From NCBI RefSeq assembly GCF_001280005.1, contig NZ_LGDW01000213.1:1-64000 (forward strand): a stretch of 64,000 bases of DNA, written 5' to 3'. The translations under genes were made by a program, and so were the position numbers. Shown in pieces: positions 7,713 through 15,636 of this stretch. A model generated the notes under the pieces. The model was not told the DNA's origin and did no database searches. It saw only the letters and a program-made list of their open reading frames with translations. Each line of letters opens with the position of its first letter. Positions within the stretch are counted from its first letter, which is position 1. This DNA is from Streptomyces sp. NRRL WC-3618. Its GTDB lineage: Bacteria > Actinomycetota > Actinomycetes > Streptomycetales > Streptomycetaceae.

Positions 7713-9131
7713 GTGGGACGTCACAGCCGCCGCGGGCGAACCGGCGGCAGCGGGAGTGCGGGCAGCGACACGGCGAACATCCCCCTGGCGCAGCAGGGAC
7801 AGCGACCTCAACAGGGTCAGGGTCAGGAGCACGGCCAGAACCAAGGTCAGGAGCACGGCCGGAATCAGGGCCAGAACCAAGGGGCGTGGCGGCAGGAAGC
7901 GCCCCGCTTCCCTGTTCCCGACGGCACGCCCGCCCATGGCTTTCCGCGCGTCTCCGAGGGCGCCCCGGCGCACGGGGCGCCGCGTCTCCCGGAGGGAACT
8001 CCCGCTCACGGCTTCCCCCGCGTCCGGGAGGGCGGACACCCCGAGCAGCGTGAATCCGGCGGTGGCTGGGGCGAGTTCGGCGGGCGGGCGGGGGTCGGTC
8101 CCGCCCTACCGCGTCAGCGGCCCGCGCCCCCGCATGTCTCCGGGCGCGCGTCCGGACCCCGGCAGGCGTACGTCGACGCCTTCGACGAAGCCGGCCTGCC
8201 CGGTGCCGCGGTCGACGACGTCGACCTCTTCGCGCCCCGTGTCCGGACGCCGCACCTCGCCGACACGCCCGAGGCCGCCGGCGCGTATGTGGCGCCCGCC
8301 GGGGCCGCGACCAAGGGCAGGGGCGGCAAGAGGGCGTTCACCGGGATCGCGGCTGCCGCCGTCACCACCGTGCTGGCGGTCGTCGTGGCCGGGCAGGTCA
8401 CCAACGGCCAGGACGACGACGGCGGCCCACGGACCCAGACCGCGCGCGGCTCGGGCCATGACGTCCAGGGCGCCGGGACCACCTCGGCGCGCGACGACGA
8501 CCTTCCCGCCGGGCCGGACGCGGCGACGACGCTGACGTACGACCAGAAGATGGCCAGGACCTACACGCTCGGAGCGGCCCTCAAGGGCTCCGGGAAGTTC
8601 GACGCGATCCGCGGATTCGCCAAGGCGCCGGGGGCCGGGCAGAAGTACCGGTACCGGGTGGACGTCGAGCAGGGGCTCGGGCTCGACGGAGAGCTGTTCG
8701 CGCAGGCCGTGCAGAAGACGCTCAACGACAACCGCAGTTGGGCCCACAACGGTGGCCGTACGTTCGAGCGGATCTCCTCCGGCAAGCCCGACTTCGTGAT
8801 CACCCTGGCGAGCCCCGGCACCACCGCCTTCTGGTGCGCCAAGTCGGAGCTCGACACCACCGAGGACAACGTGTCCTGCGACTCGGCCGCGACCGACCGC
8901 GTGATGATCAACGCGTATCGATGGGCGCAGGGGTCCGTGACCTATGGCGACAAGATCTACTCGTACCGGCAGATGCTGATCAACCACGAGGTCGGCCATC
9001 GCCTGGGCAAGGGGCATGTGACCTGCGACAAGGACGGCGAACTCGCCCCGGTCATGCAGCAGCAGACCAAGTTCCTCGACCACGACGGGATCCACTGCCG
9101 CGCCAACCCCTGGCCGTATCCGGGAAGTTGA
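7713..9131 (+). CDS. Membrane-anchored DUF3152 protein, putative metzincin-like protease
   Basis: A 472-residue protein. Residues 1-150 are low complexity, with Gln/Gly repeats and three copies of a TPAHGFPRV-like unit. One hydrophobic segment near residues 210-230 (FTGIAAAAVTTVLAVVVAG) acts as a membrane anchor, placing the rest outside the cell. The C-terminal DUF3152 domain contains HEVGHRLGKGH, matching the HExxHxxGxxH zinc motif of metzincins, and four cysteines able to form disulfides. The basic N-terminal side would stay in the cytoplasm. The GTG start lies 8 bp after the hydrolase stop. Protease activity is inferred from the motif only. Confidence 0.85.
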   Translation: MGRHSRRGRTGGSGSAGSDTANIPLAQQGQRPQQGQGQEHGQNQGQEHGRNQGQNQGAWRQEAPRFPVPDGTPAHGFPRVSEGAPAHGAPRLPEGTPAHGFPRVREGGHPEQRESGGGWGEFGGRAGVGPALPRQRPAPPHVSGRASGPRQAYVDAFDEAGLPGAAVDDVDLFAPRVRTPHLADTPEAAGAYVAPAGAATKGRGGKRAFTGIAAAAVTTVLAVVVAGQVTNGQDDDGGPRTQTARGSGHDVQGAGTTSARDDDLPAGPDAATTLTYDQKMARTYTLGAALKGSGKFDAIRGFAKAPGAGQKYRYRVDVEQGLGLDGELFAQAVQKTLNDNRSWAHNGGRTFERISSGKPDFVITLASPGTTAFWCAKSELDTTEDNVSCDSAATDRVMINAYRWAQGSVTYGDKIYSYRQMLINHEVGHRLGKGHVTCDKDGELAPVMQQQTKFLDHDGIHCRANPWPYPGS

Positions 9132-9464
9132 CATGCGGTGCCGTGCGGGGCGACCGGAGCGCCTGGGTGCGCCGGGGGTCGCGTCGACACCGGTGGAATC
9201 ATCGTCCATACCTCTGCATCTGGTCAGCGACCGTGTCGCAGTGGGAGTTGACCCCGGCGTGACCACACGCATGTTCGTAACCAGACGTGTGCGAATGATC
9301 TCTTAGCGCGACAGAACGCGAACCGCACGCGAAAGTTACGACCGTTCACCCCTTTTGGTGGTGCGACGGACAACCGTCCGTCGCACCACCGTCATGTCCG
9401 CATACGTTCGTCCCGCTGCGAGCCGCCGGGTCAACGGCGGCTCCTCATACGGGAGATCGGGGGT
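9132..9464. other. Intergenic region before the glycosyltransferase operon
   Basis: A 333-bp stretch without a supported gene. It contains a perfect 15-bp hairpin (9357-9390) and presumably the promoter of the operon starting at 9465. I could not place promoter boxes reliably. Confidence 0.5.
9357..9390. terminator. Perfect 15-bp hairpin in leader region
   Basis: GGTGGTGCGACGGAC at 9357-9371 pairs perfectly with 9376-9390 around a 4-nt loop AACC. It lies 225 bp after the DUF3152 stop and 75 bp before the glycosyltransferase start. It could be a terminator, a 5'-leader structure or an operator; no T tract follows. Confidence 0.45.
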
Positions 9465-11195
9465 GTGCTCGTGCGCATCGGACTGCTGACGGAGGGTGGC
9501 TATCCGTATGTGAGCGGTGACGCCAGACTCTGGTGCGACCGGCTCGTGCGCGGGCTCGGCGGACACGAGTTCGACATCTACGCGCTCAGCCGCAGCGAGC
9601 GGCAGGAGGACGAGGGCTGGATCGAGCTGCCGCCGCAGGTCAGCCGGGTCCGCACAGCTCCACTGTGGACGGCCGAGGACGACGGCGTGGTGTACGGGCG
9701 CCGGGCGCGGCGGCGATTCGCCGAGGTCTACGGGGAGTTGGCCTCGGCCCTGTGCGGCGGGCCCGGCGCGGGAAGCACCCCGGCCGGATCGGACGTGGAC
9801 ACCGCTGAGGCGGACCGTTTCGCCAGCGCGCTGTACGGCCTCGCCGAACTCGCCCGGGACGAGGGCGGTCTGGTGGGAGCGCTCCGCTCCGAAGCCGCCG
9901 TACGCGCCCTGGAGCGAGCCTGTCGTGCGCCCGGCGCGCATGGAGCGGCGCGCGAGGCGCGCGTCCCGGATCTGCTCACCGTCGCCGCGTACCTGGAACG
10001 CGCCCTGCGCCCCCTCTCGCTCGACTGGTACGGGGACGACGGGCTCGGTTCGGTGGACCTCTGCCACGCCGCGGCAGGTGGCCCGGCGGCGCTCCCCGGA
10101 CTGCTCGCCCACCACTTCTCCGGCGTACCCCTGCTGGTCACCGAGTACGGCGTCCCGCTGCGGGCGCACTACCTGGCCTCGGGCGCCGACGACAACGCCC
10201 CCGCCGTACGGTCCCTGCTCGCGGCCTTCCACGGCAGGCTGGCCTCGGAGGTCTACCGGCGGGCCGAGCTCGTCACCCCCGGCAACACGCACACCCGGCG
10301 CTGGCAGGAGAGATGCGGGGCCGACCGGGAGAAGCTGCGCACGGTGTACCCGGGCATGGACGCGTCCCACTTCGCGGAGGTGGGCGAGGCGCCGGAGACC
10401 GGGGACACCGACACGCTGATCTGGGTCGGCCGTATCGAGCCCGCCAAGGACCTGGTCTCCCTCCTGCACGCCTTCGCGGAGGTGCGCAAGGAGGAACCGA
10501 AGACCCGCCTGCGCGTCATCGGGGCGGCCACGGGAGCCGAGAGCGAGGCCTACCTCGGCCACTGCCGAGCCCTGGCCGCGCAGCTCTTCCCCGACGAGGC
10601 CGAGGGCATGCACGCCGTCGGCAGCAACCCGGTGTCGTTCGAGGAGATCGGCGGCCCGGAGGCCCCGACGCTTGCCGAGGCCTACGCGGCGGGTGCGGTC
10701 GTCGTTCTGTCGAGCGTGGTCGAGGGCTTCCCGATCAGCCTGGTCGAGGCCATGTTCTGCGGCCGGGCGACCGTGTCGACGGACGTGGGCGCGGTGGTCG
10801 AGATCATCGGCGGTACGGGGCTCGTGGTGCCCCCGCGCAACCCGCGGGCGCTCGCCGAGGCGTGCGTGGCGCTGTTGCGCGACCCGGCGCGCCGGGAGCG
10901 GCTGGGCGCCGCCGCCCGCGCCCGCGCCCTCGAACTGTTCACCGTCGAGCAGAACGTCGAGGCATTTCACGGCATTTACCTGGAGGTCGTCGCGCGCTGT
11001 CCCGTCCACAAGGTGGTCCTCGACGACACCGGCGAACCGCTCCCGTTCGCCGTCCCGGCGGAGGCCCACGTCCCCGGCCGGTGGACGCAGGCCGGCATAG
11101 GCGTGGTGGCCCGGGGCGGGCCCGGCTGGGCGACCGGACGCGCTTCCGCACCGGTGCAGGCGACCCCCGTGCCGGCCGGGGAGGGCATGCGATGA
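9465..11195 (+). CDS. pelF: PelF-type GT4 glycosyltransferase
   Basis: A 576-residue cytoplasmic glycosyltransferase of the GT4, GT-B fold class. The N-terminus (RIGLLTEGGYPYVSGDA) is characteristic of the PelF family, whose founding member polymerises the GalNAc-rich Pel exopolysaccharide. The C-terminal donor-binding half shows LIWVGRIEPAKDLVSLLHAF and SSVVEGFPISLVEAMFCG with the conserved Glu residues. The GTG start has GGGAG nine bases upstream. The stop overlaps the next gene's ATG (ATGA), so translation is coupled. A family-level call is firm; the polymer made is inferred. Confidence 0.85.
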   Translation: MLVRIGLLTEGGYPYVSGDARLWCDRLVRGLGGHEFDIYALSRSERQEDEGWIELPPQVSRVRTAPLWTAEDDGVVYGRRARRRFAEVYGELASALCGGPGAGSTPAGSDVDTAEADRFASALYGLAELARDEGGLVGALRSEAAVRALERACRAPGAHGAAREARVPDLLTVAAYLERALRPLSLDWYGDDGLGSVDLCHAAAGGPAALPGLLAHHFSGVPLLVTEYGVPLRAHYLASGADDNAPAVRSLLAAFHGRLASEVYRRAELVTPGNTHTRRWQERCGADREKLRTVYPGMDASHFAEVGEAPETGDTDTLIWVGRIEPAKDLVSLLHAFAEVRKEEPKTRLRVIGAATGAESEAYLGHCRALAAQLFPDEAEGMHAVGSNPVSFEEIGGPEAPTLAEAYAAGAVVVLSSVVEGFPISLVEAMFCGRATVSTDVGAVVEIIGGTGLVVPPRNPRALAEACVALLRDPARRERLGAAARARALELFTVEQNVEAFHGIYLEVVARCPVHKVVLDDTGEPLPFAVPAEAHVPGRWTQAGIGVVARGGPGWATGRASAPVQATPVPAGEGMR

Positions 11196-12460
11196 GCGAG
11201 CTGGGAGAACTGGACCGCCCCGAGACACCGGACAGCCCCGGAGTCTGGGACGAACACTCGCAGAAGTGGCTCATGGGCGCCGCGGAGACTGACGTACGGG
11301 ACACGGAGACGACACAGACGCCGTCACAGACCACGACGCCCGCCACCCGTGCCGGCCGCCGTGGAACCGCGGACCCCGTGAAGGCGCTCATGCACAGACA
11401 CCGTGAGCTGTGCGAGCGGGCGGTGGACCCCCTGGAGATCGCCGCCGGCCTGGAGGCCCACGGCGTGACCGACCGAACGGCCGCGCGCTTCCGCCACCGG
11501 GACGTGTTCTCCCTGGCCGAGGAGATGTACGCCCGGGTCTCCAAGGACGCGGAAACGGCGCCGCAGTCCACCCCGCCGCCCGCACCCGGCGTACGAGCCG
11601 ACTGGGTCCTGCTCTCCATGCTGCCGGGCGCCCTGTGCGCGGCGACAATCACGGGCCTGCACCTCACGGGGGGCCGGGTCCGGCCGGCCGTGGCGACGCT
11701 GGGCGCCCTGGCCGTGGCGCTGGCCGTACGCGCGGCACTCGGCCGGGGGCCGCTGAGCGCCAGGTCCCACCCGGCGCCACCGGGCACGTACCCGCGCCGC
11801 CCTTCGGCCGCCACGCGCCTGTGGACCTACTGGCTCCTCGCGTACGCGCTCCTGGGCAACGACCTGCTCACCGTCGCGCTGACGGACGGCCCCCACGGAG
11901 TCCCGGCCGCGGTCCGGGATCTGTCCCCAGCCCCGGCACTGGCCCTCACCCTGGCCTGTGTGCCGGCGGCCTGGTGCGCGCACCTCTTCGCGGCGGGAGC
12001 CCGTCGCAAGCTGGCCGCCAGCCGTGGCCTGGCGGACTTCACCGCGGCCGTCAAACCCCTCCTCCTGGGCGCCGTCGCCCTGTTCCTCTGCCTGTCGACA
12101 GTGCTCGTGGCGCTCTGTGCGACGGTCCTGCACGAACCGGCGGCCTACACCACGACCGTCACCCTGGGCGCGCTGCTCCTCCTGGCCCGCCTCCTCACGA
12201 AGCACGGCCCCACCCACGCCCCGGCGGTCGTCCTCGGCGCGGCGGCCGCAGCCGAGGCGGCGACCCTGGCCACCGCCTTCGCGTCCCACGCCCCCGGCTG
12301 CGCCTTCCTCGCCGCCCCGCTGGACGCGGTCGTGGCCGCCGGGGGGCCGGCGGGCATCCCGGCCGCGGCCTGTGGAGGCGCCGCCCTGCTCCTCCTGCTC
12401 CACGCGACCCGCTCGCTGACCAGAGCGTCGGCGCACGCGACGCCGGGTGAGCCCGGATGA
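11192..12460 (+). CDS. Multi-pass membrane protein in the pelF operon
   Basis: A 422-residue protein. Residues 1-125 are soluble and include a helical segment (LMHRHRELCERAVDPLEIAAGLEAHGV is in this part). The remainder has roughly eight membrane-spanning segments. It starts at the ATG overlapping the glycosyltransferase stop by 4 nt. Placement next to a PelF homologue suggests a role in polymer export, comparable to PelG, but sequence similarity to PelG is not evident by eye. No other function recognised. Confidence 0.7.
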   Translation: MSELGELDRPETPDSPGVWDEHSQKWLMGAAETDVRDTETTQTPSQTTTPATRAGRRGTADPVKALMHRHRELCERAVDPLEIAAGLEAHGVTDRTAARFRHRDVFSLAEEMYARVSKDAETAPQSTPPPAPGVRADWVLLSMLPGALCAATITGLHLTGGRVRPAVATLGALAVALAVRAALGRGPLSARSHPAPPGTYPRRPSAATRLWTYWLLAYALLGNDLLTVALTDGPHGVPAAVRDLSPAPALALTLACVPAAWCAHLFAAGARRKLAASRGLADFTAAVKPLLLGAVALFLCLSTVLVALCATVLHEPAAYTTTVTLGALLLLARLLTKHGPTHAPAVVLGAAAAAEAATLATAFASHAPGCAFLAAPLDAVVAAGGPAGIPAAACGGAALLLLLHATRSLTRASAHATPGEPG

Positions 12461-12552
12461 CGCCCCCGCACCACGACCACGGCAGGCGACCGATTCCGCA
12501 CCGCCCGGTCCCCGATCACGAACGCACCCGCAACCCCCGAAGGAGTACACCG

Positions 12553-12606
12553 ATGATCACCTCCCGACCCGGAGCCGGAGAATCCGCCGAGGGAGCCGTC
12601 CGATGA
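12553..12606 (+). CDS. 17-residue leader peptide coupled to the epimerase
   Basis: A very short ORF, MITSRPGAGESAEGAVR, begins with an ATG seven bases after a strong AAGGAG. Its stop TGA overlaps the ATG of the epimerase (ATGA). The epimerase has no comparable ribosome site of its own, so the leader may deliver ribosomes by translational coupling. No experimental support; it could also simply be a remnant start. Confidence 0.5.
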   Translation: MITSRPGAGESAEGAVR

Positions 12607-13562
12607 GGGTTCTGCTGATCGGAGCCAACGGCTACCTCGGCCGCTTCGTCGCCGACCGGCTGCTCGCCGACCCGGCCGTGCAGCTCACCGTCCTCGGTCG
12701 CGGCGACGACGCCGACGTCCGTTTCGACCTCGCGTCCGGCAGCCCCGGCGCACTCACCCGCTTCCTGGACGCCGTCCACCCCGGAGTGGTCGTCAACTGC
12801 GCGGGCGCCACCCGCGGCGGTGCCCGCGAACTCACCCGCCACAACACGGTCGCCGTCGCCACCGTCTGCGAGGCCCTGCGGCGCAGCGGCTGCGGCGCCC
12901 GTCTGGTCCAGCTCGGCTGCGGCGCCGAATATGGTCCCAGCCAGCCCGGTTCCTCCACGGCCGAGGACGCCGTCCCCCGACCCGGTGGTCCGTACGGCGT
13001 CAGCAAGCTCGCCGCCACCGAGCTGGTCCTCGGCTCCGGCCTCGACGCCGTCGTCCTGCGCGTTTTCTCGCCGGCCGGCCCCGGCACGCCCGCCGGCTCC
13101 CCGCTCGGCCGTCTCGCCGAGGCGATGCGCCGCGCGATGCAGTCCGGCGACGGCGAGCTCAAGCTCGGCGGCCTGGGCGCGCAGCGCGACTTCATCGACG
13201 TACGAGACGTGGCGCGGGCCGTGCACGCCGCCTCGCTCTCGGCCGCGCAGGGCGTCATCAACATCGGCTCCGGCCGTGCCGTCCGCCTGCGCGACGCCGC
13301 CTCCGTCCTCGCCCGCGTGGCTGGATACGGTGGCGCGCTGCACGAACTCGACGGCCCGCCCGGCCCGCTGAGGGCGTCCATCGGCCACCCCCGCACCGAC
13401 CCGGACCACGCCGCCCCGGTCGCGCACCCGTACCCGGACGGCTGCGGCAGTTGGCAGCAGGCCGACGTACGCACCGCACGTGACCGGCTCGGCTGGCGGC
13501 CCCGGATCAACCTGGAGGAATCCCTCGCCGACATCTGGATGGAGGCGGCATGCCGCATCTGA
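12603..13562 (+). CDS. NAD-dependent sugar-nucleotide epimerase/dehydratase (SDR)
   Basis: A 319-residue extended short-chain dehydrogenase. It has the Rossmann motif GANGYLG at residues 7-13, the catalytic YxxxK as YGVSK near residue 141, and a substrate-binding region with RDFIDVRDVARAV. The family interconverts nucleotide sugars. In a PelF context a UDP-HexNAc 4-epimerase (PelX-like) would make sense by supplying UDP-GalNAc, but this is inference. Its start is coupled to the 17-residue leader and its end overlaps the spherulin-4-like gene by 13 bp. Confidence 0.82.
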   Translation: MRVLLIGANGYLGRFVADRLLADPAVQLTVLGRGDDADVRFDLASGSPGALTRFLDAVHPGVVVNCAGATRGGARELTRHNTVAVATVCEALRRSGCGARLVQLGCGAEYGPSQPGSSTAEDAVPRPGGPYGVSKLAATELVLGSGLDAVVLRVFSPAGPGTPAGSPLGRLAEAMRRAMQSGDGELKLGGLGAQRDFIDVRDVARAVHAASLSAAQGVINIGSGRAVRLRDAASVLARVAGYGGALHELDGPPGPLRASIGHPRTDPDHAAPVAHPYPDGCGSWQQADVRTARDRLGWRPRINLEESLADIWMEAACRI

Positions 13563-14299
13563 CCAGCGCCAAGGCGGGCACCGCCAGCACCGACGTACGC
13601 AGCGGCTTCGGCATCCCGGGCTTCGCGCACCCCCTCGTCGCCCCGGCCGAGTGGGGCGAACTGGCTCGCCCGGGCACGCCCCTGCACTGGGTCGTCCTCA
13701 ACGTCGCGGACGGCCCGGGCACCCGGCTCGATCCGCACTGCCTGGAGGCCGCCGGCCGCCTGCGCAACGCGGGTGTCCGCGTCCTCGGCCATCTCGACGC
13801 GGCCCAGGGGGCCCGCCCGCACGGTGAGCTGGCCGCCGAAGCGCAGCGCTACCGCGACTGGTACCAGGCCGACGGCTTCCTCCTGGACCGCTGCCCGACC
13901 GACCGCACCGGGCTCCCCGGGATCCACCGCACGGTCGGCGCGCTGCGTGAGGCCGACGACGACACGCACATCGTCCTGGGCCACGGCACCCATCCGCATC
14001 CGGCCTACGCCGAGCACGGCGACCAGCTCGTCACCTTCTCCGGCCACTGGAGCGACTACCGCTGGTCGCAGGTGGCCGAGTGGACCGCCGAGCATCCGCC
14101 GGAGCGCTTCTGCCACTTCGTGCACGGACTGCCGCTCGGCCATCTCGACGAGGCGCTGCGCGTCGCCCGCTGGCAGGGCGCCGCCACGATCTACTTCACC
14201 GACCGCACGGACCGCGGTGCCCGCACCGACCCCTGGGAGACCCTGCCCGGCTACTGGGACGATCTCGTCTCGCGCCTTGGAACGGGTGTCTCGGAATGA
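13550..14299 (+). CDS. Spherulin-4 / GH135-like protein
   Basis: A 249-residue protein of the spherulin-4 family, a TIM-barrel family whose fungal member Sph3 cleaves galactosaminogalactan. Recognisable segments are IPGFAHPLVAPAEWGEL, HWVVLNVADGPGT, GVRVLGHLDAAQG and YQADGFLLDRCPTD. In better-known members the last segment carries Asp-Glu, and a later strand has another Glu; here these read Asp-Arg (LLDR) and FSGHW. Glycosidase activity may therefore be altered or absent. No signal peptide is seen, so it seems cytoplasmic. It overlaps the epimerase by 13 bp and ends the operon. Confidence 0.75.
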   Translation: MPHLTSAKAGTASTDVRSGFGIPGFAHPLVAPAEWGELARPGTPLHWVVLNVADGPGTRLDPHCLEAAGRLRNAGVRVLGHLDAAQGARPHGELAAEAQRYRDWYQADGFLLDRCPTDRTGLPGIHRTVGALREADDDTHIVLGHGTHPHPAYAEHGDQLVTFSGHWSDYRWSQVAEWTAEHPPERFCHFVHGLPLGHLDEALRVARWQGAATIYFTDRTDRGARTDPWETLPGYWDDLVSRLGTGVSE

Positions 14300-14362
14300 A
14301 GAAGGGCGTGGCAGTGTTACGGGGAGAACAACTGTAGTGATTGACCGACCAACGGAGACCCC

Positions 14363-15541
14363 GTGTCGCTGCCACCCCTGGTCGAGCCCGCTGGCGAGCT
14401 CACCGTAGACGAGGTCCGCAGGTACTCCCGCCACCTGATCATCCCCGATGTCGGGATGGACGGGCAGAAGCGGCTGAAGAACGCCAAGGTGCTCTGTGTG
14501 GGCGCCGGTGGCCTGGGTTCGCCGGCGCTGATGTACCTGGCCGCGGCGGGCGTGGGCACGCTCGGCATCGTGGAGTTCGACGAGGTCGACGAGTCGAACC
14601 TGCAGCGCCAGATCATCCACAGCCAGGCGGACATCGGCCGGTCCAAGGCCCAGTCCGCCCGCGACTCCGTACTGGGCATCAACCCGTACGTCGACGTGGT
14701 CCTTCACGAAGAGCGGCTCGAAGCCGAGAACGTGATGGAGATCTTCAGCCAGTACGACCTGATCGTCGACGGTACGGACAACTTCGCGACCCGCTACCTG
14801 GTCAACGACGCGTGCGTGCTGCTGAACAAGCCGTACGTGTGGGGTTCGATCTACCGCTTCGACGGCCAGGCCTCCGTCTTCTGGTCCGAGCACGGCCCCT
14901 GCTACCGCTGCCTCTACCCGGAGCCCCCGCCGCCGGGCATGGTTCCCTCCTGCGCCGAGGGCGGCGTCCTGGGCGTGCTGTGCGCGTCCATCGGATCCAT
15001 CCAGGTCAACGAGGCCATCAAGCTCCTCGCGGGCATCGGCGAGCCCCTCGTCGGCCGTCTGATGATCTATGACGCCCTCGAGATGCAGTACCGCCAGGTC
15101 AAGGTCCGCAAGGACCCGGACTGCGCGGTCTGCGGCGAGAACCCGACCGTCACCGAACTCATCGACTACGAGGCCTTCTGCGGCGTCGTGTCCGAGGAGG
15201 CCCAGGAGGCGGCGGCCGGTGCGACGATCACTCCCAAGCAGCTCAAGGAGTGGATCGACGACGGCGAGAACATCGAGATCATCGACGTCCGCGAGATCAA
15301 CGAGTACGAGATCGTCTCGATCCCCGGCGCCAGGCTGATCCCGAAGAACGAGTTCCTCATGGGCACCGCCCTGGCGACGCTCCCGCAGGACAAGAAGATC
15401 GTCCTGCACTGCAAGACGGGTGTCCGCAGTGCGGAAGTCCTCGCGGTCCTGAAGTCCGCCGGTTTCTCGGACGCGGTCCACGTAGGCGGCGGTGTGATCG
15501 GCTGGGTCAACCAGATCGAGCCCCACAAGCCGGTCTACTGA
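14363..15541 (+). CDS. moeZ: Adenylyltransferase/sulfurtransferase MoeZ
   Basis: A 392-residue E1-like enzyme that adenylates the C-terminal glycine of ubiquitin-like sulfur carriers and then loads sulfur. The N-terminal ThiF/MoeB domain has GAGGLGSPALMYLAAAG and zinc-binding pairs in CYRCLYP and CAVCG. The C-terminal rhodanese domain (from about residue 290) carries the active-site loop CKTGVRS. It supplies sulfur for molybdopterin, thiamine and secondary metabolites in Streptomyces. The GTG start follows GGAG. The gene ends at a strong bidirectional terminator. Confidence 0.95.
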   Translation: MSLPPLVEPAGELTVDEVRRYSRHLIIPDVGMDGQKRLKNAKVLCVGAGGLGSPALMYLAAAGVGTLGIVEFDEVDESNLQRQIIHSQADIGRSKAQSARDSVLGINPYVDVVLHEERLEAENVMEIFSQYDLIVDGTDNFATRYLVNDACVLLNKPYVWGSIYRFDGQASVFWSEHGPCYRCLYPEPPPPGMVPSCAEGGVLGVLCASIGSIQVNEAIKLLAGIGEPLVGRLMIYDALEMQYRQVKVRKDPDCAVCGENPTVTELIDYEAFCGVVSEEAQEAAAGATITPKQLKEWIDDGENIEIIDVREINEYEIVSIPGARLIPKNEFLMGTALATLPQDKKIVLHCKTGVRSAEVLAVLKSAGFSDAVHVGGGVIGWVNQIEPHKPVY

Positions 15542-15591
15542 CCCACGGTTCACCACCCCGTTCATCTCGTTCAACCCGTTCCTGTTCGGCC

Positions 15592-15632
15592 GGCGGGGGT
15601 CCCGGGCACCACAGGTGCCCGGGGCCCCCGCC
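15592..15632. terminator. Bidirectional hairpin terminator
   Basis: A 19-bp stem with a single G-T pair (GGCGGGGGTCCCGGGCACC against 15614-15632) and a 3-nt loop ACA lies between the convergent moeZ and hydrolase genes. It ends 5 bp from the hydrolase stop. Confidence 0.88.
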
Positions 15633-15636
15633 GCCG

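Noticed and set aside
9336..11228. 630-residue minus-strand ORF opposite the glycosyltransferase
   Set aside because: No recognisable domain; the plus-strand frame has clear GT4 motifs and correct codon bias.
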